DNA from: an uncultured bacterium
Lineage (GTDB): Bacteria > UBP6 > UBA1177
Reading direction: 5' to 3'
DNA: 35,288 nt
Assembly (NCBI GenBank): GCA_905235605.1
Contig: CAJOMF010000024.1
Span: 1-35,288 of the forward strand
The position numbers and the translations under genes are program-made. Below, piece by piece: positions 7,693 through 14,658 of the stretch (positions are counted from its first letter, which is position 1; every line of letters starts with the position of its first letter). The notes under the pieces were generated by a model that was not told where the DNA came from, ran no database searches, and saw nothing but the letters and a program-made list of their open reading frames with translations.

Positions 7693-8778
7693 ATGTTTGA
7701 GAATGCAGGCGAATATCTCAGTTTTTTAAGAAATGTTCCTTTCGATTTTTCTGCTTTCGAAGCTGTTCGCGAAAAAACGCGGAAAGTCGTGATAAGTGTC
7801 GGAAAATCGGCGGCTTATATGTATGAAAAGTTTGTTTCGCAGTACCCTGAAGCGCTTTCTTTGCCTGTTTTCGCGGTGCTTCCAATGGGAAGTGAGACGG
7901 GAAGCCTGAAAAAGGAAAATGTCGTTTTTTCGAGCCATCCGCACCTTACGGAAAAGAGTTTTGAAGCGGCTGAAAAACTGATAAACTTCATCAAAATTCA
8001 TGAGCCTGAGAATGTGATCGTACTGCTCAGCGGCGGCAGTTCGGCGCTGATTGAAAAAAGCGCTGACGAAAAAGAGGCAGTAGAAATCAATGAAAATCTG
8101 CTTAAAAGCGGTCTTCCGATAACCGGAATAAATAAAAAAAGGGGAGAATATTCGCTTATAAAAAACGGGAAACTTGCCGGAATGTTCGGCAAAATAAACT
8201 GGTTCGTCTTCGTTGCGAGCGACATTCCGTTTGAAAACGGTGAAAAATTTGTCGGAAGCATGCCGTTTTTCAGGGATGATCTTAAAAATACGTACCTTTT
8301 CAAGTGTGCTGACAGCGATTCACTTCACGATGCGCTTTTGAAACTGCTTCCTGAAAATACGGAGTCTTTCAGGCGTTTTACCGGAAGTGTTGACGAGCTG
8401 AAAACCCTTCTTTTGATGAGAATTGAAGTGGGGGCAGAGGCTGTTTTAGTTACAGGCGAGCCTCTTTTGAAAATCGATTCAAAAAATGCGGGAACAGGCG
8501 GCAGGATGAGCCATTTCGCACTGACGATGCTTCCTTTTTTGAAAGCCGGAATGAAACTTTTCGCCCTTTCTTCCGACGGGATCGACGGAAATTCGCCTTT
8601 TGCCGGTGCGATCATCGAAGGCGGTTTGAAAAATATACCGGAAAACGAAATTTTGTCTGCGCTTGAAAATTATGACTCGGCAAAACTGCTTGAGAGATAC
8701 GGACTGACGGTAAAAAGCGGCTATACCGGACTCAATCTCAACGATTTCGTGATTTTTTTGAAAAAAAACAGGTTTTAA
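7693..8778 (+). CDS. Glycerate 2-kinase, MOFRL/GckA family
   Basis: This is a 361-residue cytosolic kinase of the DUF4147-MOFRL type, which phosphorylates glycerate to 2-phosphoglycerate. Visible landmarks are a first beta-strand ending VVISVGKSAAYM (usual GaGKAA), VLLSGGSSALIEKS, NKKRGEYSLIKNGKLAGMF (usual hxxxKGGxLA), VLVTGEPLL, NAGTGGRMSHFAL (usual G-GGRN-E), SSDGIDGNSPFAGAI and TGLNLNDFVIFL. Several positions are variants of the usual motifs, including Met-Ser in place of Asn-Gln/Glu in the GGRN motif, so the substrate may differ. ATG 7693 has GAGGGG 4 bases upstream and fits the family's N-terminus. GTG 7606 would add 29 residues that do not look like the family. It is convergent with the next gene. 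Confidence 0.85.
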   Translation: MFENAGEYLSFLRNVPFDFSAFEAVREKTRKVVISVGKSAAYMYEKFVSQYPEALSLPVFAVLPMGSETGSLKKENVVFSSHPHLTEKSFEAAEKLINFIKIHEPENVIVLLSGGSSALIEKSADEKEAVEINENLLKSGLPITGINKKRGEYSLIKNGKLAGMFGKINWFVFVASDIPFENGEKFVGSMPFFRDDLKNTYLFKCADSDSLHDALLKLLPENTESFRRFTGSVDELKTLLLMRIEVGAEAVLVTGEPLLKIDSKNAGTGGRMSHFALTMLPFLKAGMKLFALSSDGIDGNSPFAGAIIEGGLKNIPENEILSALENYDSAKLLERYGLTVKSGYTGLNLNDFVIFLKKNRF

Positions 8779-8784
8779 AAACCT
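8770..8784. terminator. Possible bidirectional terminator at the convergent gene ends
   Basis: AGGTTTT and AAAACCT around a single A form a small hairpin. It is flanked by an A run on the left (8761-8768) and TTTT on the right, so it could act in both directions. It overlaps both stop regions. The stem is short and AT-rich, so this is weak evidence. Confidence 0.35.
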
Positions 8785-9478
8785 ATTTTCCGCTTTCGAT
8801 TTTTTTAAGGTATTTTATTTCGCTCATCGAAAGCGCCAGCGGCTTGTAACTGTCGGAAAATTTTGATTTTAATAGCGAATACAAAAACGGGACGACAAAA
8901 ATTTCCGGAATTGAGGCGAAAAGAAACATCATCAGGAGATTCTGCGTCTTGTTTTTCATGTTTTCGTCGCCGTAAGTGAACATCGAACAGTTGTAAAGAA
9001 GAGATGAAACAAGGGAAAATCCGGTAAAATATGGAACGAGGAACCATTCGGTGAACGAAAGCAGCAGAAATGCCGAAGCGTAAAGCTGAAACACCATTCT
9101 GACGTCGTTTGCTCCCGCGATGAATCCGATCATCGTTATTATCGCAGACATCAGATAAATCGAGACTATCCCGCCGAAAAAGCAGGCGCACTGCTGTCTG
9201 CGCGGAATTTCCTGCCACTGCTCGTTTCCGAGAAGGATGATCCCTTCTTCTTTCGATATTTCGTCGAGGCTGATGCTTCCCATGTTCGCAATGTTCGTCA
9301 TGGTGAAATCGGACGAAATGAACTTGCTCTCGATGATGTCGATCACTTCTTCGATAAAATCTGATGATGAAGATTCTTTTCTTTCTGCAGGTTTCGAAAT
9401 GAAGGGGATTTTCCTTCCGCAGCCTTTGCAGTAGTAGAAATTGTTGTTTTCGCTTTTACAGTGCGGACAAGTCGTCAT
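8783..9478 (-). CDS. Zinc-ribbon integral membrane protein of unknown function
   Basis: The 231-residue protein starts with a one-domain zinc ribbon (CPHC...CKGC, Cys4/7/17/20). A charged cytosolic stretch follows, including QWQEIPRRQQC. Residues ~97-208 then contain about four hydrophobic segments (starting CFFGGIVSIYLMSAIITMIGF). The topology suggests a small multi-pass inner-membrane protein with a cytosolic zinc ribbon. ATG 9478 overlaps the stop of the upstream gene as ATGA, so the two genes form a coupled operon. No family with a known function is recognised. Confidence 0.78.
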   Translation of the reverse strand: MTTCPHCKSENNNFYYCKGCGRKIPFISKPAERKESSSSDFIEEVIDIIESKFISSDFTMTNIANMGSISLDEISKEEGIILLGNEQWQEIPRRQQCACFFGGIVSIYLMSAIITMIGFIAGANDVRMVFQLYASAFLLLSFTEWFLVPYFTGFSLVSSLLYNCSMFTYGDENMKNKTQNLLMMFLFASIPEIFVVPFLYSLLKSKFSDSYKPLALSMSEIKYLKKIESGK

Positions 9479-10401
9479 TTTCCTTCCTTTTCGCTGCCTG
9501 AAATGTTGACGGGCTCGTGTTTGAGAGCCTTTGCGATGATTTTTGCAGCTTCAGCCTGATTCATTGCCGTTTTTTCCGGGAGAAACCACAGATCAATAAG
9601 TATTTTATCGTTTTTCGTTCCTTTTATATACCTTCCGTCAAAGGAGAGCAGGGGATCTTTTTCGATCTTCTTTTCGACATTTTTTATCGCGTCGTGGATG
9701 AATTGAGCCTCTTTGATGTTTTTCGCAATGATGTTTTCGTAAAGCTCGCCGGTGTATGCGATCTCGTATGCGATGTTCGGGATCCTTATGAAGTAAAGCA
9801 TCTTGCTTTCTTCGAATTTCGTGCGGTAGAACTTTTCCGCCTGATTGAATACAGGCTTGAAATCCTTGATGTTTTCAAGCGAACTTAAAACCATGTTCGT
9901 GAGTTTGTTCATGTTTATGAAAAATGTGAGCGAAATAGAAAGGTCGAACTTGTCGGCGCCTAAAACGAGATTATCAACGACTTTTCTTTTGAAGGGAAGC
10001 CCCATCAATCTCATTTCAGTATAGTCGAGGCTCATGAACTGCGAATTTGCCGAAGCTGAAATTTTGCCGGAGTGAAGGATTTCCATTAAATCTTCACCGA
10101 GCCTTTCTTCACCTTTTTCATCGGAGTAAGCAAAGTTGGGAACTACCTGCAAAAACATGAAATCATTGAGAGTTTCTATCACGACGTGGCTACTTTTAAG
10201 CGCTTTTCCTATGATCTCGTCGATCTTTTTTTCCTGCTGATTCCCTTTCGAATTTTTGATAAGTTCATCGTAATTCGCGGGAAGTTCCACCATCGGAGCG
10301 ACGGGAAGCTGCCTCATTTCGAGGTCGTCAGGAAGAGACTCCTGAGCAGAAAGAAGCGTTCCGAAAAAGAATAAAAGTAAGAAAAAAACGATTTTTTTCA
10401 C
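9475..10401 (-). CDS. Exported protein of unknown function
   Basis: The 308-residue protein has a Sec-type signal peptide (KKIVFFLLLFFFGTLLSAQES, cleavage probably after LLSA). The start GTG at 10401-10399 is favoured because GGAGGTGAAC lies just upstream; a GTG four codons earlier overlaps that Shine-Dalgarno. The mature part is mixed alpha/beta with no transmembrane segment. It has FMFLQVVPNFAYSDEKGEE near residue 100 and DGRYIKGTKNDKILIDLWFLPE near the end. I recognise no domain. It is coupled to the zinc-ribbon membrane protein and divergent from the small exported protein at 10563, so the three may act together in the periplasm or envelope. That is inference. Confidence 0.75.
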   Translation of the reverse strand: MKKIVFFLLLFFFGTLLSAQESLPDDLEMRQLPVAPMVELPANYDELIKNSKGNQQEKKIDEIIGKALKSSHVVIETLNDFMFLQVVPNFAYSDEKGEERLGEDLMEILHSGKISASANSQFMSLDYTEMRLMGLPFKRKVVDNLVLGADKFDLSISLTFFINMNKLTNMVLSSLENIKDFKPVFNQAEKFYRTKFEESKMLYFIRIPNIAYEIAYTGELYENIIAKNIKEAQFIHDAIKNVEKKIEKDPLLSFDGRYIKGTKNDKILIDLWFLPEKTAMNQAEAAKIIAKALKHEPVNISGSEKEGK

Positions 10402-10505
10402 GTTCACCTCCACAAAAAGCGAAAGATTTTATTTTTCCTGAGTAAAGAGTCAACAACAAAATTGAAAAGGAATATGAATTTTTGCGTATAAGGCTTTTTT
10501 TAAAC

Positions 10506-10534
10506 TTGTTTTTCATTTTTTTATCTGCTATCTT
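10506..10534 (+). promoter_or_regulatory. Candidate promoter for the exported protein at 10563
   Basis: TTGTTT (10506-10511) and TATCTT (10529-10534) are 17 bases apart, placing the start near 10541, about 20 bases before the ATG. AAGAGGT precedes the start codon. Confidence 0.45.
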
Positions 10535-10562
10535 TTCGAGAACTGACTGGCAAGAGGTCTAA

Positions 10563-11393
10563 ATGAAAAAAGTATGTTTTCTGATTTTACTGTTCCTCGC
10601 TTTTTCGATTTCCGCGGCAGAAAAAAAGCCCGAAGACTTTTCTCTTTTGCGGAAAGTGACCGACGGGACTTTGAATTATTCAACGTTCGAGCTCGTTATC
10701 ACCGGAAGCGGCATCCCCGAAACTAACGTCACGAACCTCAACTCCGCACGAATAACGGCTGAGAAGGCTGCTGCGGCCAACGCAAGGCTGAAGATCGTGA
10801 AGGTGCTTTCCGGGCTCACTCTTTCGGGCAAAACGAAAGTCGGGGCATACTTCGAGGAGAAAGGGGATCCCGATTTTGTTGACAGGCTCGTAAATGTTGC
10901 AGACATAAAGGATGTGACTTACGAAAGGTTTTATTCCAATTCATCGGTCGATGTGACTTATAAAGTCAATGTTTCCGGATATTTGCGTAAAATAGTCGAA
11001 GAGGGACGCGCAGAGTTTTCAAACAAAAAGGAGACTGTTGCAGCCTCTGGCGACGAAGCGGCAAAGACGAAATCAGTTTTAGTCATAAATTTCAAAACGA
11101 AAGTCGAACCCCAGCTTTTCTTTTCCGTTGTTACCGAAAAAGGTGAAAAAATCTACGACATTTCGATGAGTAAAGAGACCAGCAAAAGCCCGGTATCACT
11201 TTTTTTCGCAAAGAAAAAGGCTGAAAAACTGATTGAAAAAGAAAAACTTGAAGGTGAAATCCTTTCAGTTCCCGCATTTAAGATCAGTGGCTCCGAGATC
11301 GTTATAAAAAACAGCGATGCCGGAAAAATAGCGGCTGAACTCAAAAAAGAGTGCTTCGAAGAAGGAAAGATCGTTGTCGTTTCGGCGGAATAG
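10563..11393 (+). CDS. Exported LPP20/FlgT-like protein
   Basis: This is a 276-residue secreted protein with signal peptide KKVCFLILLFLAFSISAAEKK. Residues ~35-140 follow the LPP20/FlgT N-terminal pattern: a G-x-G-x-P strand (ITGSGIPET), then a helix of repeated Ala (SARITAEKAAAANARLKIVKVLSGL), then strands with alternating hydrophobic residues and a second YKVNVSGYLRKIVEEG. The C-terminal half has SVLVINFKTKVEPQLFFSV and a final NSDAGKIAAELKKECFEEGKIVVV. FlgT/LPP20 proteins are periplasmic or outer-membrane-associated, some in flagellar or curli-like secretion settings. No flagellar gene is nearby, so the role is unknown. The two lipoproteins at 19048 and 20258 share parts of this plan. Confidence 0.65.
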   Translation: MKKVCFLILLFLAFSISAAEKKPEDFSLLRKVTDGTLNYSTFELVITGSGIPETNVTNLNSARITAEKAAAANARLKIVKVLSGLTLSGKTKVGAYFEEKGDPDFVDRLVNVADIKDVTYERFYSNSSVDVTYKVNVSGYLRKIVEEGRAEFSNKKETVAASGDEAAKTKSVLVINFKTKVEPQLFFSVVTEKGEKIYDISMSKETSKSPVSLFFAKKKAEKLIEKEKLEGEILSVPAFKISGSEIVIKNSDAGKIAAELKKECFEEGKIVVVSAE

Positions 11394-11407
11394 CGGCAAA
11401 AATTTCT
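11388..11407. repeat. Left copy of outer direct repeat (GAATAGCGGCAAA)
   Basis: GAATAGCGGCAAA followed by AATTTCTTAA matches GAATAGCGGCAAA followed by TTCTTGACA at 13392-13413. The two share 13 identical bases and then TTCTT after a small gap. This copy contains the stop codon of the exported protein gene. Confidence 0.5.
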
Positions 11408-11473
11408 TAATAAAATCAAATGGTTGTAAAATTTTCGGGGGGGGTAAAATTTTCTCAATAAAAATCGGATTTT

Positions 11474-11745
11474 GTGGTACTCGCAACTGATTTCTGTCAG
11501 ACTTCAACTTGCAGTGACGGTTCCTTCTATTTTTTGGATTGGGAAGCCTGTGAACATTGTTATTATAGCGTTTTTGATGATCCTGAACACACCGACAACA
11601 ACGCTGTGATCGGAGACAAGTATGATTCACCTGTCCTGACGGCAGCAAAGTCGACTGGTGCGAATGCGTTGCTGACGATAAGGACATTTTCGGACAGAAA
11701 TGGAAATGCGCCGACAGAGTCGATCTGAACTGCCCGAAAGAATAA
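11474..11745 (+). pseudogene. Frameshifted remnant of a Cys-rich protein
   Basis: Two reading frames together look like one Cys-rich tail. From about 11474 the frame reads FCQTSTCSDGSFYF and DWEACEHCYYSVFDD. From about 11624, two bases out of phase, it reads FTCPDGSKVDWCECVADD and IFGQKWKCADRVDLNCPKE, ending at TAA 11743-11745. The alternation of Cys pairs and C-x-DGS-x-x-W resembles the tails of the Cys-rich lipoproteins found in such genomes. There is no start region or signal peptide. The rest of 11394-11994 holds an eight-G run (11437-11444) between two copies of TAAAATTTTC, the inner repeat copy at 11751 and the 33-bp array below. Confidence 0.55.
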
Positions 11746-11750
11746 ATTAC

Positions 11751-11767
11751 AAATCCGGCGGCTGTTC
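11751..11767. repeat. Left copy of inner direct repeat (AAATCCGRCGGCTGTTC)
   Basis: This 17-base sequence recurs at 13353-13369 in the same orientation with one A/G difference. The two copies flank the DUF4143 ATPase gene. Confidence 0.6.
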
Positions 11768-11853
11768 ATCTGAAAATTGCAGGCTGGCAACCCGCATTCC
11801 GGTAAATATACTTCCCTAAATTTCTGCCACATACTATAAAAAAGTCTAAATTC

Positions 11854-11952
11854 TGCGCTCAGATGTAGTTTTGACAGAAAAAATTTTGCGCTCAGCTGTA
11901 ATTTAGGCGAAAAAAATTTTGCGCTCAGCGGTATTTTCTTGAAAAATGCAAT
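11854..11952 (+). repeat. Three tandem 33-bp repeats upstream of the ATPase gene
   Basis: Copies start at 11854, 11887 and 11920, each opening TGCGCTCAG and closing in an A-rich then T-rich block. The first two run AAAAAATTT into the next copy and the third diverges in its second half. The array ends about 40 bases before the ATPase start codon, overlapping the place where its promoter should be. It could be an operator array, an iteron-like site or a transposon-end relic. Confidence 0.8.
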
Positions 11953-11994
11953 GAAATCAGTATGATTGCGGTGTGATTTTGAGAGGAGGTCGTT

Positions 11995-13332
11995 TTGGAG
12001 AAAATTTTTAAGAGAAAAGCTTACGAAAAAATGCTTAAATGGAAGGTTGAATCCAACGGAAAAAGTGCTTTGCTGATAGAAGGTGCAAGGCGTGTCGGAA
12101 AGTCAACTCTGGCAAGGCTGTTTGCTGAAAACGAGTATGAATCATACATCCTTATCGATTGTTCCAAGCTGTCGGCAGAAGTCAGGAACCTGCTGGATAT
12201 AGGTTTTTCCGATCTCAACTACTTTTTCATGCGGCTGCAGATTCTTTACCGCGTAAACCTTTATGAACGCAAATCAGTTGTCATTTTCGATGAAGTGCAG
12301 CTCAGACCTGATGCGAGACAGGCGATCAAGCATCTTGTCGAAGACGGAAGATACGACTACATCGAGACCGGTTCGCTTATCAGCATCAAACAGAATGTGC
12401 AGAATATCGTTATTCCGAGCGAGGAAGAGCGTATTCAGATGTTTCCGATGGATTATGAGGAATTTTCGTGGGCGGTCGGCGATACTGCCACGATTCCGAT
12501 TCTGAAAAATCTTTTTGTAAGCCGCACTCCCTTGGGAGAAACCGTAAATCGCAAAATCATGCGTGATTTCAGGCTTTATATGCTGGTCGGCGGTATGCCT
12601 CAGGCAGTTGAGACTTATCTCGAAACAAACAATCTTCAGGCTGTAGATGCTGCGAAAAGGAGAATCATCAATCTCTACATTGAAGATCTCCACAAGCTCG
12701 ATTCAACAGGTAAACTGCGCGCAATGTTCCGTGCGATACCCTCTGAACTCGGCAAATCAGAAAAGCACTATCAAGTGACTACGGTTGTGGAAAACATCAG
12801 AAAGGAAAAGACTTTTGAACTGCTGGAAACGCTTTATGAAAGCATGATCGTCAATATCGCGTACCATTCTTCTGATCCGAATGCCGGACTTGCTTTGAGT
12901 CGGGAAACTACACGCTTTAAAATGTTTATGGGCGATACGGGGCTTTTCGTGACTCTTGTCTTCTGGGACAAGGATTTTACCGAAAATATCATCTATCAGA
13001 AGCTGCTTTCCGATAAACTTGAAGCCAATTTGGGCTACATTTATGAAAATGCCGTCGCGCAGATGCTCCGTGCTTCGGGTTATGAGCTTTACTACTACAC
13101 TTTTCCGGCATCAGGAAACCACAGTTATGAAGTCGATTTTCTCTTGTCGAAAGGGAATAAGCTGGTTCCGGTCGAAGTCAAATCTTCCGGATATAAAACA
13201 CATAAATCTCTGGATGCCTTCTGTGAAAAGTTTTCTTCGCGCGTATCTGAAAGGATCCTGCTTTATACGAAAGATCTTCAGAAAGACGGTCAAACTACAT
13301 GCCTTCCTGTTTACATGACTCCTTTTCTGTGA
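11995..13332 (+). CDS. AAA ATPase with C-terminal DUF4143-type nuclease-like domain
   Basis: This 445-residue protein belongs to the large AAA_14 + DUF4143 family. Walker A is GARRVGKST (Lys36), Walker B is VVIFDEVQ (Asp99-Glu100), and a sensor-like ETGSLIS follows. The C-terminal domain carries a restriction-endonuclease-like core, Asp381 (YEVDFLL), Glu394 and Lys396 (VPVEVKSSG). Family members are common, often multicopy and exchanged between distant bacteria. Their function is not established. TTG 11995 is preceded by GAGGAGGTCGTTT, a strong Shine-Dalgarno. The flanks show direct repeats and remnants, consistent with an acquired single-gene cassette. Confidence 0.9.
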   Translation: MEKIFKRKAYEKMLKWKVESNGKSALLIEGARRVGKSTLARLFAENEYESYILIDCSKLSAEVRNLLDIGFSDLNYFFMRLQILYRVNLYERKSVVIFDEVQLRPDARQAIKHLVEDGRYDYIETGSLISIKQNVQNIVIPSEEERIQMFPMDYEEFSWAVGDTATIPILKNLFVSRTPLGETVNRKIMRDFRLYMLVGGMPQAVETYLETNNLQAVDAAKRRIINLYIEDLHKLDSTGKLRAMFRAIPSELGKSEKHYQVTTVVENIRKEKTFELLETLYESMIVNIAYHSSDPNAGLALSRETTRFKMFMGDTGLFVTLVFWDKDFTENIIYQKLLSDKLEANLGYIYENAVAQMLRASGYELYYYTFPASGNHSYEVDFLLSKGNKLVPVEVKSSGYKTHKSLDAFCEKFSSRVSERILLYTKDLQKDGQTTCLPVYMTPFL

Positions 13333-13352
13333 TTGAAAAAAAAATAATAGCT

Positions 13353-13369
13353 AAATCCGACGGCTGTTC
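13353..13369. repeat. Right copy of inner direct repeat
   Basis: AAATCCGACGGCTGTTC matches 11751-11767 with one difference. It begins 20 bases after the ATPase stop codon. Confidence 0.6.
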
Positions 13370-13391
13370 GATGCTGTTTGTCTAATTGACA

Positions 13392-13413
13392 GAATAGCGG
13401 CAAATTCTTGACA
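13392..13413. repeat. Right copy of outer direct repeat
   Basis: GAATAGCGGCAAA plus TTCTTGACA corresponds to 11388-11410. Its end overlaps the probable -35 box of the fabD promoter. Confidence 0.5.
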
Positions 13414-13436
13414 AAAGTACATAATTTTTAATAAAA
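13408..13436 (+). promoter_or_regulatory. Candidate promoter of the fabD-acp-fabF operon
   Basis: A consensus TTGACA (13408-13413) is followed by AT-rich DNA with two possible -10 boxes, TAATAA (13429-13434, spacing 15) or ATAAAA (13431-13436, spacing 17). fabD starts at 13468 with GAGGTG ahead of it. Confidence 0.45.
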
Positions 13437-13467
13437 AAGCGCCCGTAACGCGGCTTTTTGAGGTGAT

Positions 13468-14412
13468 ATGGCTAAAACAGCTTTTGTTTTTCCCGGCCAG
13501 GGTTCGCAATACGCCGGAATGGGGCGGGAATTCGTAAATAATTTCAAAGTTTTTTCCGATGTTTTCGAAGAGGCTTCGGCCAGGCTCGGTTTCGATCTGC
13601 TCAAAACGGTGACTGAAGGATCTAATGAAGAGCTGATGCAGACGGAAGTGACGCAGCCGGCGATACTCACGGTTTCAAAGGCGATCCTCGAAGTCGTAAA
13701 GCAGGAATTCGGCGTAAACAGCGATTTTACGGCGGGACTCAGTCTGGGTGAATACACGGCGCTCGTTCATGCGGAAGCTTTGAATTTTTCTGATGCTGTA
13801 GCTCTGGCGAAAGAACGCGGCAGGATCATGCAGGAAGCTGTTCCGGCAGGTGTCGGCGCGATGGCGCCGATAGTCGGGCTTACTTATGATGAAGTTGCTG
13901 AATTTATTAAGGAAATAAAAGGTCTTGGGGTTGTTGAGATTTCAAATTTCAATTCTCCCTCGCAGGTTGTTGTTTCGGGAAACACCGAAGCAGTCCAGGC
14001 GGCGGTAGATTTCATAAAGACGAACGCGAAAAAAAGGGTCAAGGCTCTTTTTCTTCCTGTGAGCGCTCCTTTCCACACTTCGATGTTAAAAAGCGCTTCT
14101 GAAAAATTTGCGGAAGTTATCGGAAATGTCGAGGTTTCGCCGATGGATCAGCCTGTTCTCTCGAACGTGACGGGACTTCCTTACACCGATAAATCGGAAA
14201 TAAAGCTGGCACTCGTAAAACAGTTCTACAGCACGGTGCTTTGGAAACCTTCAGTCGATTTCATGCTTCAAAACGGAGTTGACAGTTTTGTCGAAATAGG
14301 TCCGGGAACTTCGCTGTCAGGGCTTGTCAGAAAGACTGCGGCCGCGGCGGGAATTGAAGTGAAAATTCAAAATGTTGAAAATATGGAAACTTTTAAAAAC
14401 CTGAATTTTTAG
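13468..14412 (+). CDS. fabD: Malonyl-CoA:ACP transacylase FabD
   Basis: This 314-residue cytosolic enzyme loads malonate onto ACP for fatty-acid synthesis. The N-terminal FVFPGQGSQYAGMG is the family signature. The nucleophile is Ser92 in AGLSLGEYTAL, the malonate-binding Arg is in KERGRIMQEA, and the catalytic His203 lies in SAPFHTSML. All are intact and the length is normal. It is followed after 9 bases by the acyl carrier protein with AGGAG upstream, then by fabF, so the three form one operon. fabG, fabZ and fabH are not in the window. Confidence 0.96.
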   Translation: MAKTAFVFPGQGSQYAGMGREFVNNFKVFSDVFEEASARLGFDLLKTVTEGSNEELMQTEVTQPAILTVSKAILEVVKQEFGVNSDFTAGLSLGEYTALVHAEALNFSDAVALAKERGRIMQEAVPAGVGAMAPIVGLTYDEVAEFIKEIKGLGVVEISNFNSPSQVVVSGNTEAVQAAVDFIKTNAKKRVKALFLPVSAPFHTSMLKSASEKFAEVIGNVEVSPMDQPVLSNVTGLPYTDKSEIKLALVKQFYSTVLWKPSVDFMLQNGVDSFVEIGPGTSLSGLVRKTAAAAGIEVKIQNVENMETFKNLNF

Positions 14413-14421
14413 GAGAAAGTC

Positions 14422-14655
14422 ATGTATTTCGAAAAAATCGCGGACATCGTAAGACATCATCTTGCTCTTGATGAGAATATCGAGATCACACCGGCATCGT
14501 CGCTGAAAGGTATGAAGATCGATTCTCTGGATGTCGTTGAAATCATTATGAAAATAGAAGATGCTTTCGAAATCGAGATCCCTGATGAAAAACTCAAGGA
14601 ATTCCAGAATTTGGGCGATATCGCAGACTACATCAAATTGGTAAAAGAGTCTTAG
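14422..14655 (+). CDS. acpP: Acyl carrier protein
   Basis: This 77-residue acidic four-helix carrier protein has the phosphopantetheine site Ser35 in MKIDSLDVVEI. Helix III, with EIEIPDEKL, is intact. It lies between fabD and fabF, the place usual for the housekeeping ACP, and AGGAGAAAGTC precedes the ATG. The sequence is a little unusual for an AcpP (SLKGMKIDSLD rather than DLGADSLD), so a dedicated role cannot be excluded. Confidence 0.93.
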   Translation: MYFEKIADIVRHHLALDENIEITPASSLKGMKIDSLDVVEIIMKIEDAFEIEIPDEKLKEFQNLGDIADYIKLVKES

Positions 14656-14658
14656 TTC

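Noticed and set aside
11854-11952. CRISPR array
   Set aside because: The 33-bp units abut each other with no spacers, the copies diverge and no cas gene is present.
11995-13332. Toxin-antitoxin or restriction system around the DUF4143 ATPase
   Set aside because: No partner gene lies within the bracketed interval. The ATPase stands alone between remnants and fabD.
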